Below, piece by piece: positions 47,974 through 56,553 of a stretch of 64,000 nucleotides of DNA. This DNA comes from Candidatus Sulfotelmatobacter sp. (lineage in GTDB: Bacteria; Acidobacteriota; Terriglobia; Terriglobales; Acidobacteriaceae): positions 124,001 to 188,000 of the forward strand of contig JAOAPI010000019.1 in NCBI GenBank assembly GCA_025462865.1, in the 5' to 3' direction. Position 1 is the first letter of the stretch. The number at the start of each line of letters is the position of its first letter. The position numbers were made by a program, and so were the translations under genes. The notes below the pieces were generated by a model that worked only from the letters and a program-made list of their open reading frames with translations, did not search any database and was not told where the DNA came from.

Positions 47974-48861
47974 TCAGGAAGCGACCGCGACAATCCCATT
48001 CAGTTCCGAATACTCTTCTTCGTTCAATTGCAACGATGCCGCCGCGACATTCTCCTCAAGATGCGCAACCGAAGACGTCCCCGGAATGGGCAGCATGACT
48101 GGCGAGCGTTTCAGCAACCACGCCAGTGCGACCTGAATTGGCTTCACCCCGCGGGCCTTCGCGATCCTCTCCAGGAGCCTACCGGCGACGGTCCCGGCTC
48201 CCAGCGGGAACCATGGAATGAACGCAATCCCGTTTCGTTCGCAATAATCCACCACGTAGTCCCATTCACGATCGGCAAAACTGTATCTGTTCTGCACCGA
48301 GACGATCGGCACAATCTTCCGCGCGCGTTCGATGTGTTCCACAGTGACATTGGACAAGGCGACCAGGCGAATCTTTCCTTCCGACTGCATGTTCGCCAGA
48401 GTTTCTAGTGACGCATCGAGCGGCACTACTGGATCGGGCGCGTGCAGTTGGTAGACGTCGATCCGGTTGAGGCGCAGTCTCTTCAGGCTGCCTTCGACCG
48501 CCTGACGCAGGTGCGCAGGACTGGCATCATGAGTCCACTGGTTCGGCCCGGGCCGATTCCATCCACCTTTGGTTGCGATAACAAGATCCTTGGGATACGG
48601 AGCCAGCGCCGCGGCGATCAACTCTTCGTTAACGTAGGGTCCGTACGAATCGGCGGTATCGATGAAGTTGACGCCAAGCTCAACGGCTCTGCGAAGAACG
48701 GCCATTGCTCCCGCACGATCCTTGGGCGGACCCCAGATTCCGTCGCCTGTCAGGCGCATGGCCCCGTAGCCAAGGCGGTTGACGGTGAGTTCGCCGCCGA
48801 GTGTAATTGTTCCGGCACGAGCAGCCGTCAGATCTGTTGTTTTCTTGATGCTCTCTTCCAT
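47974..48861 (-). CDS. Aldo/keto reductase
   Basis: 295 residues from the ATG at 48861, which has GGGAG nearby; a start at 48894 lacks a site. The barrel has FIDTADSYGPYVNEE (catalytic Asp and Tyr), VIATKGG (Lys) and VYQLHAPD (His), the full AKR tetrad, plus a C-terminal IPGTSSVAHLEENV NADPH-binding segment. It reduces aldehydes or ketones with NADPH in the cytoplasm. Substrate unknown. It lies between the SDR and DUF2950 genes on the same strand; whether the oxidoreductases share a pathway is not shown by the sequence. Confidence 0.9.
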   Translation of the reverse strand: MEESIKKTTDLTAARAGTITLGGELTVNRLGYGAMRLTGDGIWGPPKDRAGAMAVLRRAVELGVNFIDTADSYGPYVNEELIAAALAPYPKDLVIATKGGWNRPGPNQWTHDASPAHLRQAVEGSLKRLRLNRIDVYQLHAPDPVVPLDASLETLANMQSEGKIRLVALSNVTVEHIERARKIVPIVSVQNRYSFADREWDYVVDYCERNGIAFIPWFPLGAGTVAGRLLERIAKARGVKPIQVALAWLLKRSPVMLPIPGTSSVAHLEENVAAASLQLNEEEYSELNGIVAVAS

Positions 48862-48957
48862 GAGTTCACTCTCCCAAAAATACTTTCTGTTCATTAGATG
48901 GCGGCATTTGTCTTCGGCCTCAAATTTCGTGGCTCAAAGAGACGCCCATCAATACAT

Positions 48958-49893
48958 TTATTCCGCGGTTCGCCAGCCGGAACTGCGCGTTTTAATAGTT
49001 TGAGCCTCAGTCGTCGTGGCAGCCCCGAGATCTTTTTCGAAAACAATTCCCTTCTGGGTGACGATGAAGGTCTTAACCCCGGACGACCGGTAGTCCGAGG
49101 GATACGCTACCAAAGCTACCGCGCCTCTTTTCCTGCTCTTGCCGTCGGAAACATACTTGGCTTTGCCAGCCTCGGAATCTCCACTTAGAGTTCGGAAGTA
49201 GTATCCGTGAAACAGTAATGGCCCACTGCTGTTAGCGCTGCCTGTGCCGCCAGTGACAAGGCTTTGGGCGAAACGGGTGATCGGGTCTTCACTATCGGCC
49301 TTGTCGCTACGTGCTTGTGCGTTGCCTTCGGTCTTCTTCGTTGTCATTGTCGTTGTCATTGCGAATTCCTCGCACACCTGGATCGCAGTGCTCTCGTTTT
49401 CTCCCACTCTTCGGTACTTAATTTCGTCCATGCCAGTCTTGGAATCGAAATACCACTCACCATTCTTTGAAACCAGAGGAATAGGAAAGGGCCAGTTTTC
49501 CGCGCCAATGTAGAGCACGGTGCTTCCGTCGGGCTCCCGCACCAAACGGTGCATCTCTTGATATTTTTTGCTGAACTGTTCGCGTTCCAGCTTGTCCTCC
49601 ACTTCATCGCTGGAGGAAGTGACTTCCTTCCCTTTTCCAACGATCGCCTCCAGAGCCTGCTCATCTTGCTTTTGCGCGGCTTCAAAAAGAGCATTACTAG
49701 CGTCGCCCGCCGACGCGAACATCTTTGGCTGTAACGACGGTTGTGGCGATGGTTGTGACGATTGAGCGAAGCTGGATCCAGCGAAGCCAACCATTATCAG
49801 CAGAACAGCCACCAGTAGCAGTAGGGCGATCGCGGACGCAAATATCCACGCCAGTCTCGCTTCAAAAGCCTCAAGCTTCATATTCGTTTGCAT
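48958..49893 (-). CDS. DUF2950 exported protein
   Basis: 311 residues. GGAGAAAAG precedes the ATG. An N-terminal anchor/signal (about 16-42) is followed by the DUF2950 region with ALEAIVGKGKEV, ENWPFPIPLV, WYFDSKTGMDEI and the later FHGYYFRTLSG segment; the central QARSDKADSE stretch is a polar insert. The function of the family is unknown; members are abundant in Acidobacteria and Proteobacteria soil species and are usually next to DUF3300, as here (57 bases apart, same strand). Confidence 0.85.
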   Translation of the reverse strand: MQTNMKLEAFEARLAWIFASAIALLLLVAVLLIMVGFAGSSFAQSSQPSPQPSLQPKMFASAGDASNALFEAAQKQDEQALEAIVGKGKEVTSSSDEVEDKLEREQFSKKYQEMHRLVREPDGSTVLYIGAENWPFPIPLVSKNGEWYFDSKTGMDEIKYRRVGENESTAIQVCEEFAMTTTMTTKKTEGNAQARSDKADSEDPITRFAQSLVTGGTGSANSSGPLLFHGYYFRTLSGDSEAGKAKYVSDGKSRKRGAVALVAYPSDYRSSGVKTFIVTQKGIVFEKDLGAATTTEAQTIKTRSSGWRTAE

Positions 49894-49950
49894 GATCTTT
49901 TCTCCATGTCAACATTGCTATTGCAGTTATGAACTGAACTACGGACAGAG

Positions 49951-51009
49951 TTACCGATGACCGCCCCCTCCTCCGTGACCGCCGCCGCCACCATGAAAGC
50001 CCCCGCCACCATGAAATCCTCCGCCAAAGCTAGACTGCCCACGAGAAGAGAATCCTCTCGAGACACCTCCATGATTGAAACCGCTGAATGCGCCGGAATG
50101 GGTGCCCACCTGGCCATGTGAGGATGCAAATCCGTGCTGGCCACCGCTGAATCCTCTTGCACCTCCGCCATGAAATCCGCCTGTTCCGCGAAATCCGCCT
50201 GCACGATTGAAATTATTGCGGTTGACGAAAATTCTGCTGTGGGAGATGTAAGCGTTGTGGTTGTAAATGATGCCGTGGTGATGCCAATCGTATCCCCAGT
50301 TGTGCCAGCCCCAGCCATATCCACCAAAGAAGCCGACCCCAAACCCAAAGCCAAACGCAATTCCCGGGCCTCCGAGATAAAGGCCTGGATAGGAATACCA
50401 GCCCGGCCAGATCCCGATGGGCGCTCCATAAACGAGCCACGGATCGTATTCAGGCACGTAAACAACCTCAGGATCGGATGGTTCGATCACAATGGTCTGC
50501 CCCTCCTTTTTCACTTTTTCTTGTGATGTGCTCTTTAAGTTTCCCGCCTTATCGGCACGGTCGCGCATCACTTGAACTGCCTTCATTACGTCGTCTTGCT
50601 GGTTAACGTATGCGTCGCCGAGCGAGGACGTCCATGAGAGATTCTTGTCCATGTTGGCGAGCACGGAAGGAAATTCCACCAGGGCCTTCACACTTGGATC
50701 CCAGGGCTGTTTATCAACTTGTGTGCCGAGTTGTTCGCCCTTAAGGTCATTATGTTGCTGCAGCCACCTCTCCGCTTCCACAATCTGGTCTGGATAAGTG
50801 GCGGCTGCGAGTATCTGGGCTACCAGCGCATCCGGATACAATGCGATCGGCGCCACCAATTGTTGCAGTTGTTCTGGAGTCTGTTGCGCGGCCTGAACCG
50901 GCGCTGGCGCGACAGATTGGTCGGCCTGCGCGGCGAACGCTCCTGGCGCCGTTACGAAGAGAAGGCAACAAGAAAGCACAAACGATAGACTCTGTTTCAG
51001 AAGATTCAC
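49951..51009 (-). CDS. DUF3300 exported protein
   Basis: 352 residues from the GTG at 51009, which has AAGGAG eight bases upstream. A signal peptide (about 1-27, GAFAAQ) is followed by the DUF3300 domain: LQQLVAPIALYPDALVAQIL, then WTSSLGDAYVNQQDDVMKAVQ and YVPEYDPWLVYG. After this comes a Trp/Gly/His-rich stretch and a long glycine/phenylalanine/histidine-rich tail (about 290-352, ending [12 protein letters not shown]). Function unknown. First gene of the pair with DUF2950, which suggests a shared envelope role. Confidence 0.87.
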   Translation of the reverse strand: MNLLKQSLSFVLSCCLLFVTAPGAFAAQADQSVAPAPVQAAQQTPEQLQQLVAPIALYPDALVAQILAAATYPDQIVEAERWLQQHNDLKGEQLGTQVDKQPWDPSVKALVEFPSVLANMDKNLSWTSSLGDAYVNQQDDVMKAVQVMRDRADKAGNLKSTSQEKVKKEGQTIVIEPSDPEVVYVPEYDPWLVYGAPIGIWPGWYSYPGLYLGGPGIAFGFGFGVGFFGGYGWGWHNWGYDWHHHGIIYNHNAYISHSRIFVNRNNFNRAGGFRGTGGFHGGGARGFSGGQHGFASSHGQVGTHSGAFSGFNHGGVSRGFSSRGQSSFGGGFHGGGGFHGGGGGHGGGGGHR

Positions 51010-51412
51010 GATAGGTTCTCCTTGCGACGGACTACATCGCAACTACGTCCTAGCAGCTGAGTGCATATGGCTCTCCAAACTCTGCATTACCGCTAAAGCG
51101 AGTCATTCCAACGTATTCGGATAGTGACAGGAAGAAAATTACGGGCCTAAGTGTCAGCCTGTTGATAATGCTGTCGACATTTGGACGGTATGACGATGCT
51201 CGTCACCTCGAATCCCTCTCGCCACCTATCCCGCAAACTCCGTTTCGGGACTGAGGCGACTGCGCTATGATGTTTTTCAATTAGGTTGAGAACCCGATCC
51301 ATGGAAGAAAGGTAAGACAGGCCATGGCGCTGCGTAGACAGCGTGTCGTCGTTCCGCCCGGAAGCGGCACGAGCATTCATCTCAAACTCACCACCAATGC
51401 CGAGGCGCGTGA
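51010..51412. other. 403-base gap between DUF3300 and the FixJ-like gene
   Basis: A divergent intergenic region. No RNA gene, repeat or convincing terminator was seen. The only coding candidate is a 30-codon frame, 51324-51416 (+), whose stop overlaps the start codon of the FixJ-like gene (ATGA, 51413-51416). It ends in [11 protein letters not shown] weak AAAGG element lies 12-16 bases upstream. The overlap hints at translational coupling, but a frame this short arises by chance often. Confidence 0.3.
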
Positions 51413-52039
51413 ATGACACCCGCAGCCCCAATCGTGTTCGTCGTCGATGACGATGATTTGGTGCGCGCTTCCATCCATGGAATGCTGAAGTCTGTCGGCT
51501 TGCGTTCCGAGACCTTCGCGACGGCACAAGACTTCGTGAGTAGCAAGCGGCCGGACGTGCCAAGTTGCCTTATTCTGGACGTGAGACTTCCCGGACTCAG
51601 CGGTCTGGATTTTCAGCGCGAGTTGGCTGAGGCGGGCATTCGGATTCCCATCATCTTTATCACCGGTCATGGAGATATCCCGATGTCGGTGAAAGCCATG
51701 AAGTCCGGCGCGGTGGAGTTCCTGACCAAACCATTCCGCGACCAGGATTTGCTGGATGCAATCCAACAGGCTTTGGATCGCGACCGGCTGATGCGCCAAC
51801 AAGAGAGCGACCTCGGCGAGTTGAAAGAGCGATACGAGTCGCTTACCGCGCGGGAGCGCCAGGTCATGGGCATGGTGGTTTCGGGGATGCTCAACAAGCA
51901 GGTGGCTTTCGATCTCGGAACCAGCGAGATTACAGTGAAGATCCAGCGAGGGCATGTGATGCGAAAAATGCAGGCTGAATCACTAGCCGATTTGGTGAGA
52001 ATGGGGGCGAAGCTCGGCCTTTCCCCCACAAAGAAGTAG
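51413..52039 (+). CDS. FixJ/NarL-type response regulator
   Basis: 208 residues. The receiver (1-125) has VDDDD, phospho-acceptor D56 in LILDVRLPG, and Lys in FLTKPF; a coiled linker leads to a LuxR-type helix-turn-helix (about 138-205, [15 protein letters not shown], then [19 protein letters not shown]). This is the FixJ layout with a two-component control of transcription. It is 21 bases before a sensor kinase gene, its likely partner. Its receiver is strikingly similar in wording to the lone receiver encoded at 53208 (both contain DDDDL and GMLKSVGL), indicating a duplication. Confidence 0.92.
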   Translation: MTPAAPIVFVVDDDDLVRASIHGMLKSVGLRSETFATAQDFVSSKRPDVPSCLILDVRLPGLSGLDFQRELAEAGIRIPIIFITGHGDIPMSVKAMKSGAVEFLTKPFRDQDLLDAIQQALDRDRLMRQQESDLGELKERYESLTARERQVMGMVVSGMLNKQVAFDLGTSEITVKIQRGHVMRKMQAESLADLVRMGAKLGLSPTKK

Positions 52040-52060
52040 CTTGAGCCGCGCAAGAAACTG

Positions 52061-53131
52061 ATGCGAATGAAAGTACTCTCCAGACTTCAACGTTATGGAC
52101 TAGCGATAATTTCCTGCGGAATCGCGCTGGCGGTGGCTTGGCCTATCGATGCTCCTTCGTCGTGTTTTCTTCTAGCTGTCACCGTGAGTAGCCTTTTCGG
52201 AGGCCTGGGTCCGGGCCTTTTATCGGTCGCGCTCTCGGCCTTCGTCTTTGAGCATTTTTTTCTTTGGAGAACATTTGCGCCCGCCCGCGAGTCGGCTACT
52301 CTCCTGCGGTTCGCAGTCTTCCTGATAGCAACTTTTCTGATTACCGTCTTGATGGAGATAAAGCGGCGGGTCGAGGAATCCGGCGTTCGCTCTCAGGAGG
52401 CATTGCGTATGGCGCAGTCAGATTTGGCACATGTCAACCGGGTAACCACCATGGGAGAGTTGACAGCCTCCCTGTCGCACGAGGTAAATCAACCGATTGC
52501 CGCCGCCGTTACCGACGCCAATACGTGCCTGCGATGGCTTACGCGCGACCAGCCCGACCTGGAAGAAGCGCGCGAGGCTGCCTCGAGGATGGTAAAAGAC
52601 GCAACTCGTGCAGCGGAAATCGTTAGCAGGATCCGGCTGATCTTCAAGAAAGGTAGTCCGCAGCGAGAGCTGGTTGATGTAAATGAAGTCATCAAGGAGA
52701 TGACGGTACTGCTGCGCAACGAGGCGCAGAGATATTCGATTGCGGTGGGAATGAAGCTGAGCCCGGGCCTGCCTGACATCATGGGGGATCGCGTGCAATT
52801 GCAGCAAGTGCTGATGAACCTGATTATGAATGCCATCGATTCCATGAAGACCGTGGATGGGACGCGCGAGCTAATCATTCAGTCGCAGCCATCGGAAAAC
52901 GAGCAAGTGATGGTATCGGTCATCGATACCGGCATCGGTCTGCCCAAACATCAAGCCGACCAGATCTTCAATGCGTTTTTTACGACCAAAGTTCACGGCA
53001 CCGGCATGGGGCTTCGGATCAGCCGGTCCATTGTGGAATCGTATGGCGGACGCCTATGGGCGGCGGACAACACTCCGCGCGGCGCCAGTTTTCACCTCAC
53101 TCTTCCCAGCAAAGCCGAAGTCCACGAATAA
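52061..53131 (+). CDS. Sensor histidine kinase with DUF4118-like membrane domain
   Basis: 356 residues. Three or four N-terminal membrane helices (about 12-100) with the FGGLGPGLLSVALSA repeat typical of the KdpD-like DUF4118 membrane domain; no PAS domain. HisKA phospho-acceptor H140 in SLSHEVNQPIAAAV matches FixL/NtrB-related kinases, and HATPase_c (N-box NLIMNAIDSM, GTGMGLRIS) follows. It should phosphorylate the FixJ-like regulator just upstream and possibly the lone receiver downstream. Signal unknown. Confidence 0.9.
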   Translation: MRMKVLSRLQRYGLAIISCGIALAVAWPIDAPSSCFLLAVTVSSLFGGLGPGLLSVALSAFVFEHFFLWRTFAPARESATLLRFAVFLIATFLITVLMEIKRRVEESGVRSQEALRMAQSDLAHVNRVTTMGELTASLSHEVNQPIAAAVTDANTCLRWLTRDQPDLEEAREAASRMVKDATRAAEIVSRIRLIFKKGSPQRELVDVNEVIKEMTVLLRNEAQRYSIAVGMKLSPGLPDIMGDRVQLQQVLMNLIMNAIDSMKTVDGTRELIIQSQPSENEQVMVSVIDTGIGLPKHQADQIFNAFFTTKVHGTGMGLRISRSIVESYGGRLWAADNTPRGASFHLTLPSKAEVHE

Positions 53132-53207
53132 GCCTCGCACCGAGGTATGAGCACTCGCATACCAAAGTATGATTGTGCGACTTTTCCGACGCTGCTACTT
53201 TCTGAGT

Positions 53208-53585
53208 ATGGCCATCCCAACCAAGACGAAATTAGTGGCGATCGTCGATGACGATGACTTGATGCGCAGCGCGCTGCAAGGCATGCTGAAATCGGTGGGA
53301 TTGACCTCGCAAGTTTTTGCTTCAGCAGAGGAATTTTTTAATTCTGGCCAACAGCGCCAGATTGCCTGTCTGATTGCGGATATCCGCATGCCAGGGATGT
53401 CCGGTCTGGAATTGCAGGCCAAGCTGAACGCCGAGCATTGCCAGATTCCGACCATCTTCATTACTGCGCACGGAGACACACAAATGCGAGCCCAGGCGTT
53501 GAGAGCAGGCGCACTGGAGTTCCTGACAAAACCATTCGACGATGAAGCGCTGCTCGGAAGTGTTCGAGCGGCACTGGACAGTTAA
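53208..53585 (+). CDS. Single-domain response regulator (receiver only)
   Basis: 125 residues from the ATG at 53208; the start at 53169 is less likely. It holds a complete receiver: DDDDL acidic cluster, phospho-acceptor Asp in CLIADIRMPG, Thr/Ser in FITAHGD and Lys in FLTKPF, then stops. It has no output domain. Its receiver closely resembles that of the FixJ-like protein at 51413. It sits between a kinase and a sigma-54 activator lacking its own receiver, so it may act as a phospho-switch for that activator or as a phosphate sink. Confidence 0.85.
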   Translation: MAIPTKTKLVAIVDDDDLMRSALQGMLKSVGLTSQVFASAEEFFNSGQQRQIACLIADIRMPGMSGLELQAKLNAEHCQIPTIFITAHGDTQMRAQALRAGALEFLTKPFDDEALLGSVRAALDS

Positions 53586-53627
53586 GCTCGTTAACGAAGT
53601 TTGCATACGCGCGCCAGGAGGTTCTCT

Positions 53628-54650
53628 ATGGCAGCATTCGAAAGATTCGGATACGGTGAGCAGGTTTCGTCGGAGCGTAGGTTCGAGCAGGTCATTGGCA
53701 ACAGTCCCGCCCTTGAAGCGGTGCTCGAACAAGTTGAGCGAGTTGCGCCTACGGATGCAACCGTTCTTATCGAGGGAGAAACAGGTACCGGCAAGGAACT
53801 CATCGCGCATGCGATTCACAATCTCAGTTCGCGTTGCGGACGTCCTTTTGTAAGGTTGAATTGCGCCGCTATTCCTCTGGATCTTTTGGAGAGCGAACTT
53901 TTCGGCCACGAAAAGGGCGCATTCACTGGAGCCATTGCGCAGAAGGTTGGCCGTTTCGAACTCGCCGACAAAGGCACACTTTTTCTGGATGAGGTGGGTG
54001 ATATCCCCCCGGCGCTGCAACCCAAATTGCTTCGCGTCCTGCAAGAACAGGAGTTTGAGCGTTTAGGGAGCACGCGCACTCACCAGGTGAACGTTCGGCT
54101 GGTCGCGGCAACGAATCGAGACCTGACGGAAATGGTGAATCGCGGCGAATTCCGCAGCGACCTCTACTTTCGTCTGAATGTGTTTCCGGTCCTACTGCCG
54201 CCGTTGCGGGATCGCACTGAAGACATTCCGGCGTTGGTGACGCATTTTGTCGAGACTTTTGGCCGCCGGATGGGCCGGGAGATTGAACACATTCCTTACG
54301 AAACCATGTCTGCACTTAGCTCGTACGGGTGGCCGGGAAATATTCGCGAACTGCAAAACCTGATCGAACGCGCCGTAATTCTTTCAAATGATGGTGTGCT
54401 TGCCAATCCTTTGCCCACGGCGGCAACAACGCATGCCGTTACGGTCGCATCGGTTGCCACGTCTGAACCTGCCACTACTCTGAGGGACTCGGAACGGACT
54501 CTGATTCTGCGTACCCTTGAAGGAGTCGGTTGGGTGGTCGGCGGCCCGAAAGGCGCAGCTACGAGACTTGGCTTGAAACGAACTACGCTGATCCACAAAA
54601 TGCAAAAGCTTGGGATTTCACGGCCTATGCTGCAGGCGGCTCGGATGTAA
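53628..54650 (+). CDS. Sigma-54-dependent transcriptional activator without a receiver domain
   Basis: 340 residues from the ATG at 53628, which has AGGAGG 6 bases upstream. The AAA+ domain has Walker A GETGTGKE (50-57), the sigma-54 contact loop GAFTGA (97-102) and Walker B LFLDEVGD (118-125), with an R-finger region. A Fis-type helix-turn-helix (about 295-335, GAATRLGLKRTTLIHKMQKLG) ends the protein. GAFTGA intact means it can remodel sigma-54 polymerase. There is no N-terminal receiver or sensor domain; a lone receiver gene lies 42 bases upstream with its own stop and this gene's own ribosome site, so the split is not a simple frameshift. Confidence 0.9.
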   Translation: MAAFERFGYGEQVSSERRFEQVIGNSPALEAVLEQVERVAPTDATVLIEGETGTGKELIAHAIHNLSSRCGRPFVRLNCAAIPLDLLESELFGHEKGAFTGAIAQKVGRFELADKGTLFLDEVGDIPPALQPKLLRVLQEQEFERLGSTRTHQVNVRLVAATNRDLTEMVNRGEFRSDLYFRLNVFPVLLPPLRDRTEDIPALVTHFVETFGRRMGREIEHIPYETMSALSSYGWPGNIRELQNLIERAVILSNDGVLANPLPTAATTHAVTVASVATSEPATTLRDSERTLILRTLEGVGWVVGGPKGAATRLGLKRTTLIHKMQKLGISRPMLQAARM

Positions 54651-54677
54651 CGGGCCGATGAGGCAAACATTTCCTGT

Positions 54678-55301
54678 TCAGTACTTTTTCATCGCGCCGA
54701 TGGCAAGTGTCGCCAGCTCTCGCAGACTTCGCTGCAGTGCCTTGCGATCTCCCTGCAGCTTTGCATCGTGCTTGGCCCCTTCAGCGGCCTGCACCACGAT
54801 GTGGACTATCTGCTGTACCGTGAGTCCCTGCGGTGGCCCTCCGATTTCACGCCTCTTCCGCAGCGAGTGCAAAAACCTCACGAGCCGATCTTCGTATTCC
54901 GCATTCAGGTCGCCGATCCTTGTCCGAGCCAGCTTTGAAAATGTTTCTTCCAGTTCCGGCATGTGTTCGGATTTGCTGAACAGCTCAAACCCCATTCCAA
55001 AGAAAGCCTCAAGCAATCCGGTCAGTCTTGCCACTGGCGTGCGACCCGCGCTCTCGGCGGCAACGCACCGCTGTCGAACCTGGTCGGCGAGATAGTCAAG
55101 AATCGCCAGAAAGACCGCCGCTTTGTTCTCAAAGTGCAGGTACACCGTGCGCTTTGCCACCTGCGCCGCCTCGGCAATATCATCAACGGAGGTCTTGCGA
55201 TATCCATACCGGGTGAACAACCGCAATCCTGCCAGCACGATGGCACTTGGCTTGGGGGAAGCATTCTCCCTTAAGCCCGGTTTTTTATGAACCCTTTTCA
55301 T
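54678..55301 (-). CDS. TetR-family transcriptional repressor
   Basis: 207 residues from the ATG at 55301; longer readings run through the presumed operator. The N-terminal helix-turn-helix is clear (LRLFTRYGYRKTSVDDIAEA, then VAKRTVYLHFENKAAVF), followed by a helical ligand-binding domain. Ligand unknown. A palindrome with 8-bp arms (55323-55352) sits 21 bases upstream, between this gene and the divergent metallophosphoesterase gene, and is the likely operator for self-control and for control of that gene. Confidence 0.88.
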   Translation of the reverse strand: MKRVHKKPGLRENASPKPSAIVLAGLRLFTRYGYRKTSVDDIAEAAQVAKRTVYLHFENKAAVFLAILDYLADQVRQRCVAAESAGRTPVARLTGLLEAFFGMGFELFSKSEHMPELEETFSKLARTRIGDLNAEYEDRLVRFLHSLRKRREIGGPPQGLTVQQIVHIVVQAAEGAKHDAKLQGDRKALQRSLRELATLAIGAMKKY

Positions 55302-55322
55302 CGGCGACACATCGAACCACTC

Positions 55323-55352
55323 AGTATACCAGAACAGACTATACGGTATACT
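55323..55352. promoter_or_regulatory. Candidate TetR operator with overlapping -10 elements
   Basis: AGTATACC (55323-55330) and GGTATACT (55345-55352) are exact reverse complements around 14 bases. Each outer arm contains TATACT, a near-consensus -10 hexamer, facing outward on each strand. A repressor bound here would cover promoters of both divergent genes. It is directly seen as a palindrome; the role is inferred from position next to tetR. Confidence 0.6.
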
Positions 55353-55414
55353 TTGAGAAACGAATGGAACAGGATAGCGGTGGTCTGCAGACAACGCACA
55401 GAAGGAACGAATCG

Positions 55415-56527
55415 ATGACACGAAAACGCTTGGTCGCTTTTATTGCAGTGATTCAATCCGTTCTTTTTCTGATCCATTTTCTCCTTTACCAGACCTGGAT
55501 ATTTTCGTCTGGAGGAAGCAATACACCCGGAGCAGCGTGGATCAAACTGCTTCTTGCCCTCTTGTCGGTTAGCTTTGTCACCGCTTCGCTGCTGGCGTAC
55601 CGGTATACCAACGCCGCCCTGCGAGTGTTTTACAGGATCGCCGCGGTGTGGATAGGGCTGGGGAGCTTTCTCGTTCTGGCGGCGATCCTCTCGTGGATTA
55701 TTTTCGGAGTTTCACGGCTGGCGGGGCTGGGGATGAACTTCCATTGGACCGTGGAATTGCTGTTCACTGCCGCACTAGCAGCCGGCCTTTACGGCGTCTT
55801 CAACGCCGGTTGGACACGGATTACGCGAACCACGGTACGCCTTGAGAACTTGCCTGCGGCGTGGCGCGGACGAAGGGCGGCGCTCATCAGCGACGTGCAC
55901 CTGGGGCACGTACGAAACCGCGGCTTTCTGCGGCGCATGGTTGCGAAAATCTTGAAGGAATCGCCCGACACGATTTTTATCGCTGGAGATTTATATGATG
56001 GGACGGCAATCGATGCACGGCGAGCGGCGGAGCCGTTGAGCAAGCTCGTGGCACCCCATGGCGTATATTTTGTCGCCGGAAATCACGAGCAATTCGGGGA
56101 CGACAGCAAATATCTGAATGCCATTGCCGCGGCCGGAGTCCGCGTACTCAGCAACGAGAAGGTGGAAGTGGACGGTTTGCAGATTATCGGCGTGCCCTAC
56201 CGGAATGCGGCGCGCGATGGCCACTTTGCGTCGGTGCTGCGCGCTCTCCGCTTGGACCGCGATCGAGCGAGCGTTCTGCTAACGCATGCACCGGACCATC
56301 CGGAGATTGCCGAGGCCGCGGGCGTTTCCCTACAGCTGTCTGGGCATACACACCTTGGTCAGTTCGTACCTTGGAGTTGGATGGCGCGCCGGATCTATCG
56401 GCAGTTCGTGTATGGATTAAGCCGGATTGGAAAGATGCAAGTCTTCACTTCGAGTGGAGCTGGAACCTGGGGACCGCCACTGCGTCTGGGATCGAATCCG
56501 GAAATTGTGATGCTTGAGTTCCAATAG
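55415..56527 (+). CDS. Membrane-anchored metallophosphoesterase
   Basis: 370 residues from the ATG at 55415 (AGAAGGA upstream); an upstream in-frame ATG at 55364 has no site. Four hydrophobic helices (about 5-130) precede the calcineurin-like domain (about 150-370). All five metal motifs are present: SDVHLGH, GDLYDG, GNHEQF, LTHAPDH and GHTHLGQ. The layout matches YkuE-like/YaeI-like inner-membrane enzymes that act on lipid- or nucleotide-type phosphoesters on the cytoplasmic or periplasmic face. Substrate uncertain. Divergent from tetR and behind the palindrome. Confidence 0.88.
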   Translation: MTRKRLVAFIAVIQSVLFLIHFLLYQTWIFSSGGSNTPGAAWIKLLLALLSVSFVTASLLAYRYTNAALRVFYRIAAVWIGLGSFLVLAAILSWIIFGVSRLAGLGMNFHWTVELLFTAALAAGLYGVFNAGWTRITRTTVRLENLPAAWRGRRAALISDVHLGHVRNRGFLRRMVAKILKESPDTIFIAGDLYDGTAIDARRAAEPLSKLVAPHGVYFVAGNHEQFGDDSKYLNAIAAAGVRVLSNEKVEVDGLQIIGVPYRNAARDGHFASVLRALRLDRDRASVLLTHAPDHPEIAEAAGVSLQLSGHTHLGQFVPWSWMARRIYRQFVYGLSRIGKMQVFTSSGAGTWGPPLRLGSNPEIVMLEFQ

Positions 56528-56553
56528 AGTAAGGCTGCGTCTACGAAATATAA

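Noticed and set aside
53169-54650. Lone receiver and sigma-54 activator as one NtrC gene broken by a frameshift
   Set aside because: The receiver ends with its normal final helix and stop, and the activator has its own AGGAGG and ATG after a 42-base gap; two genes explain this better.
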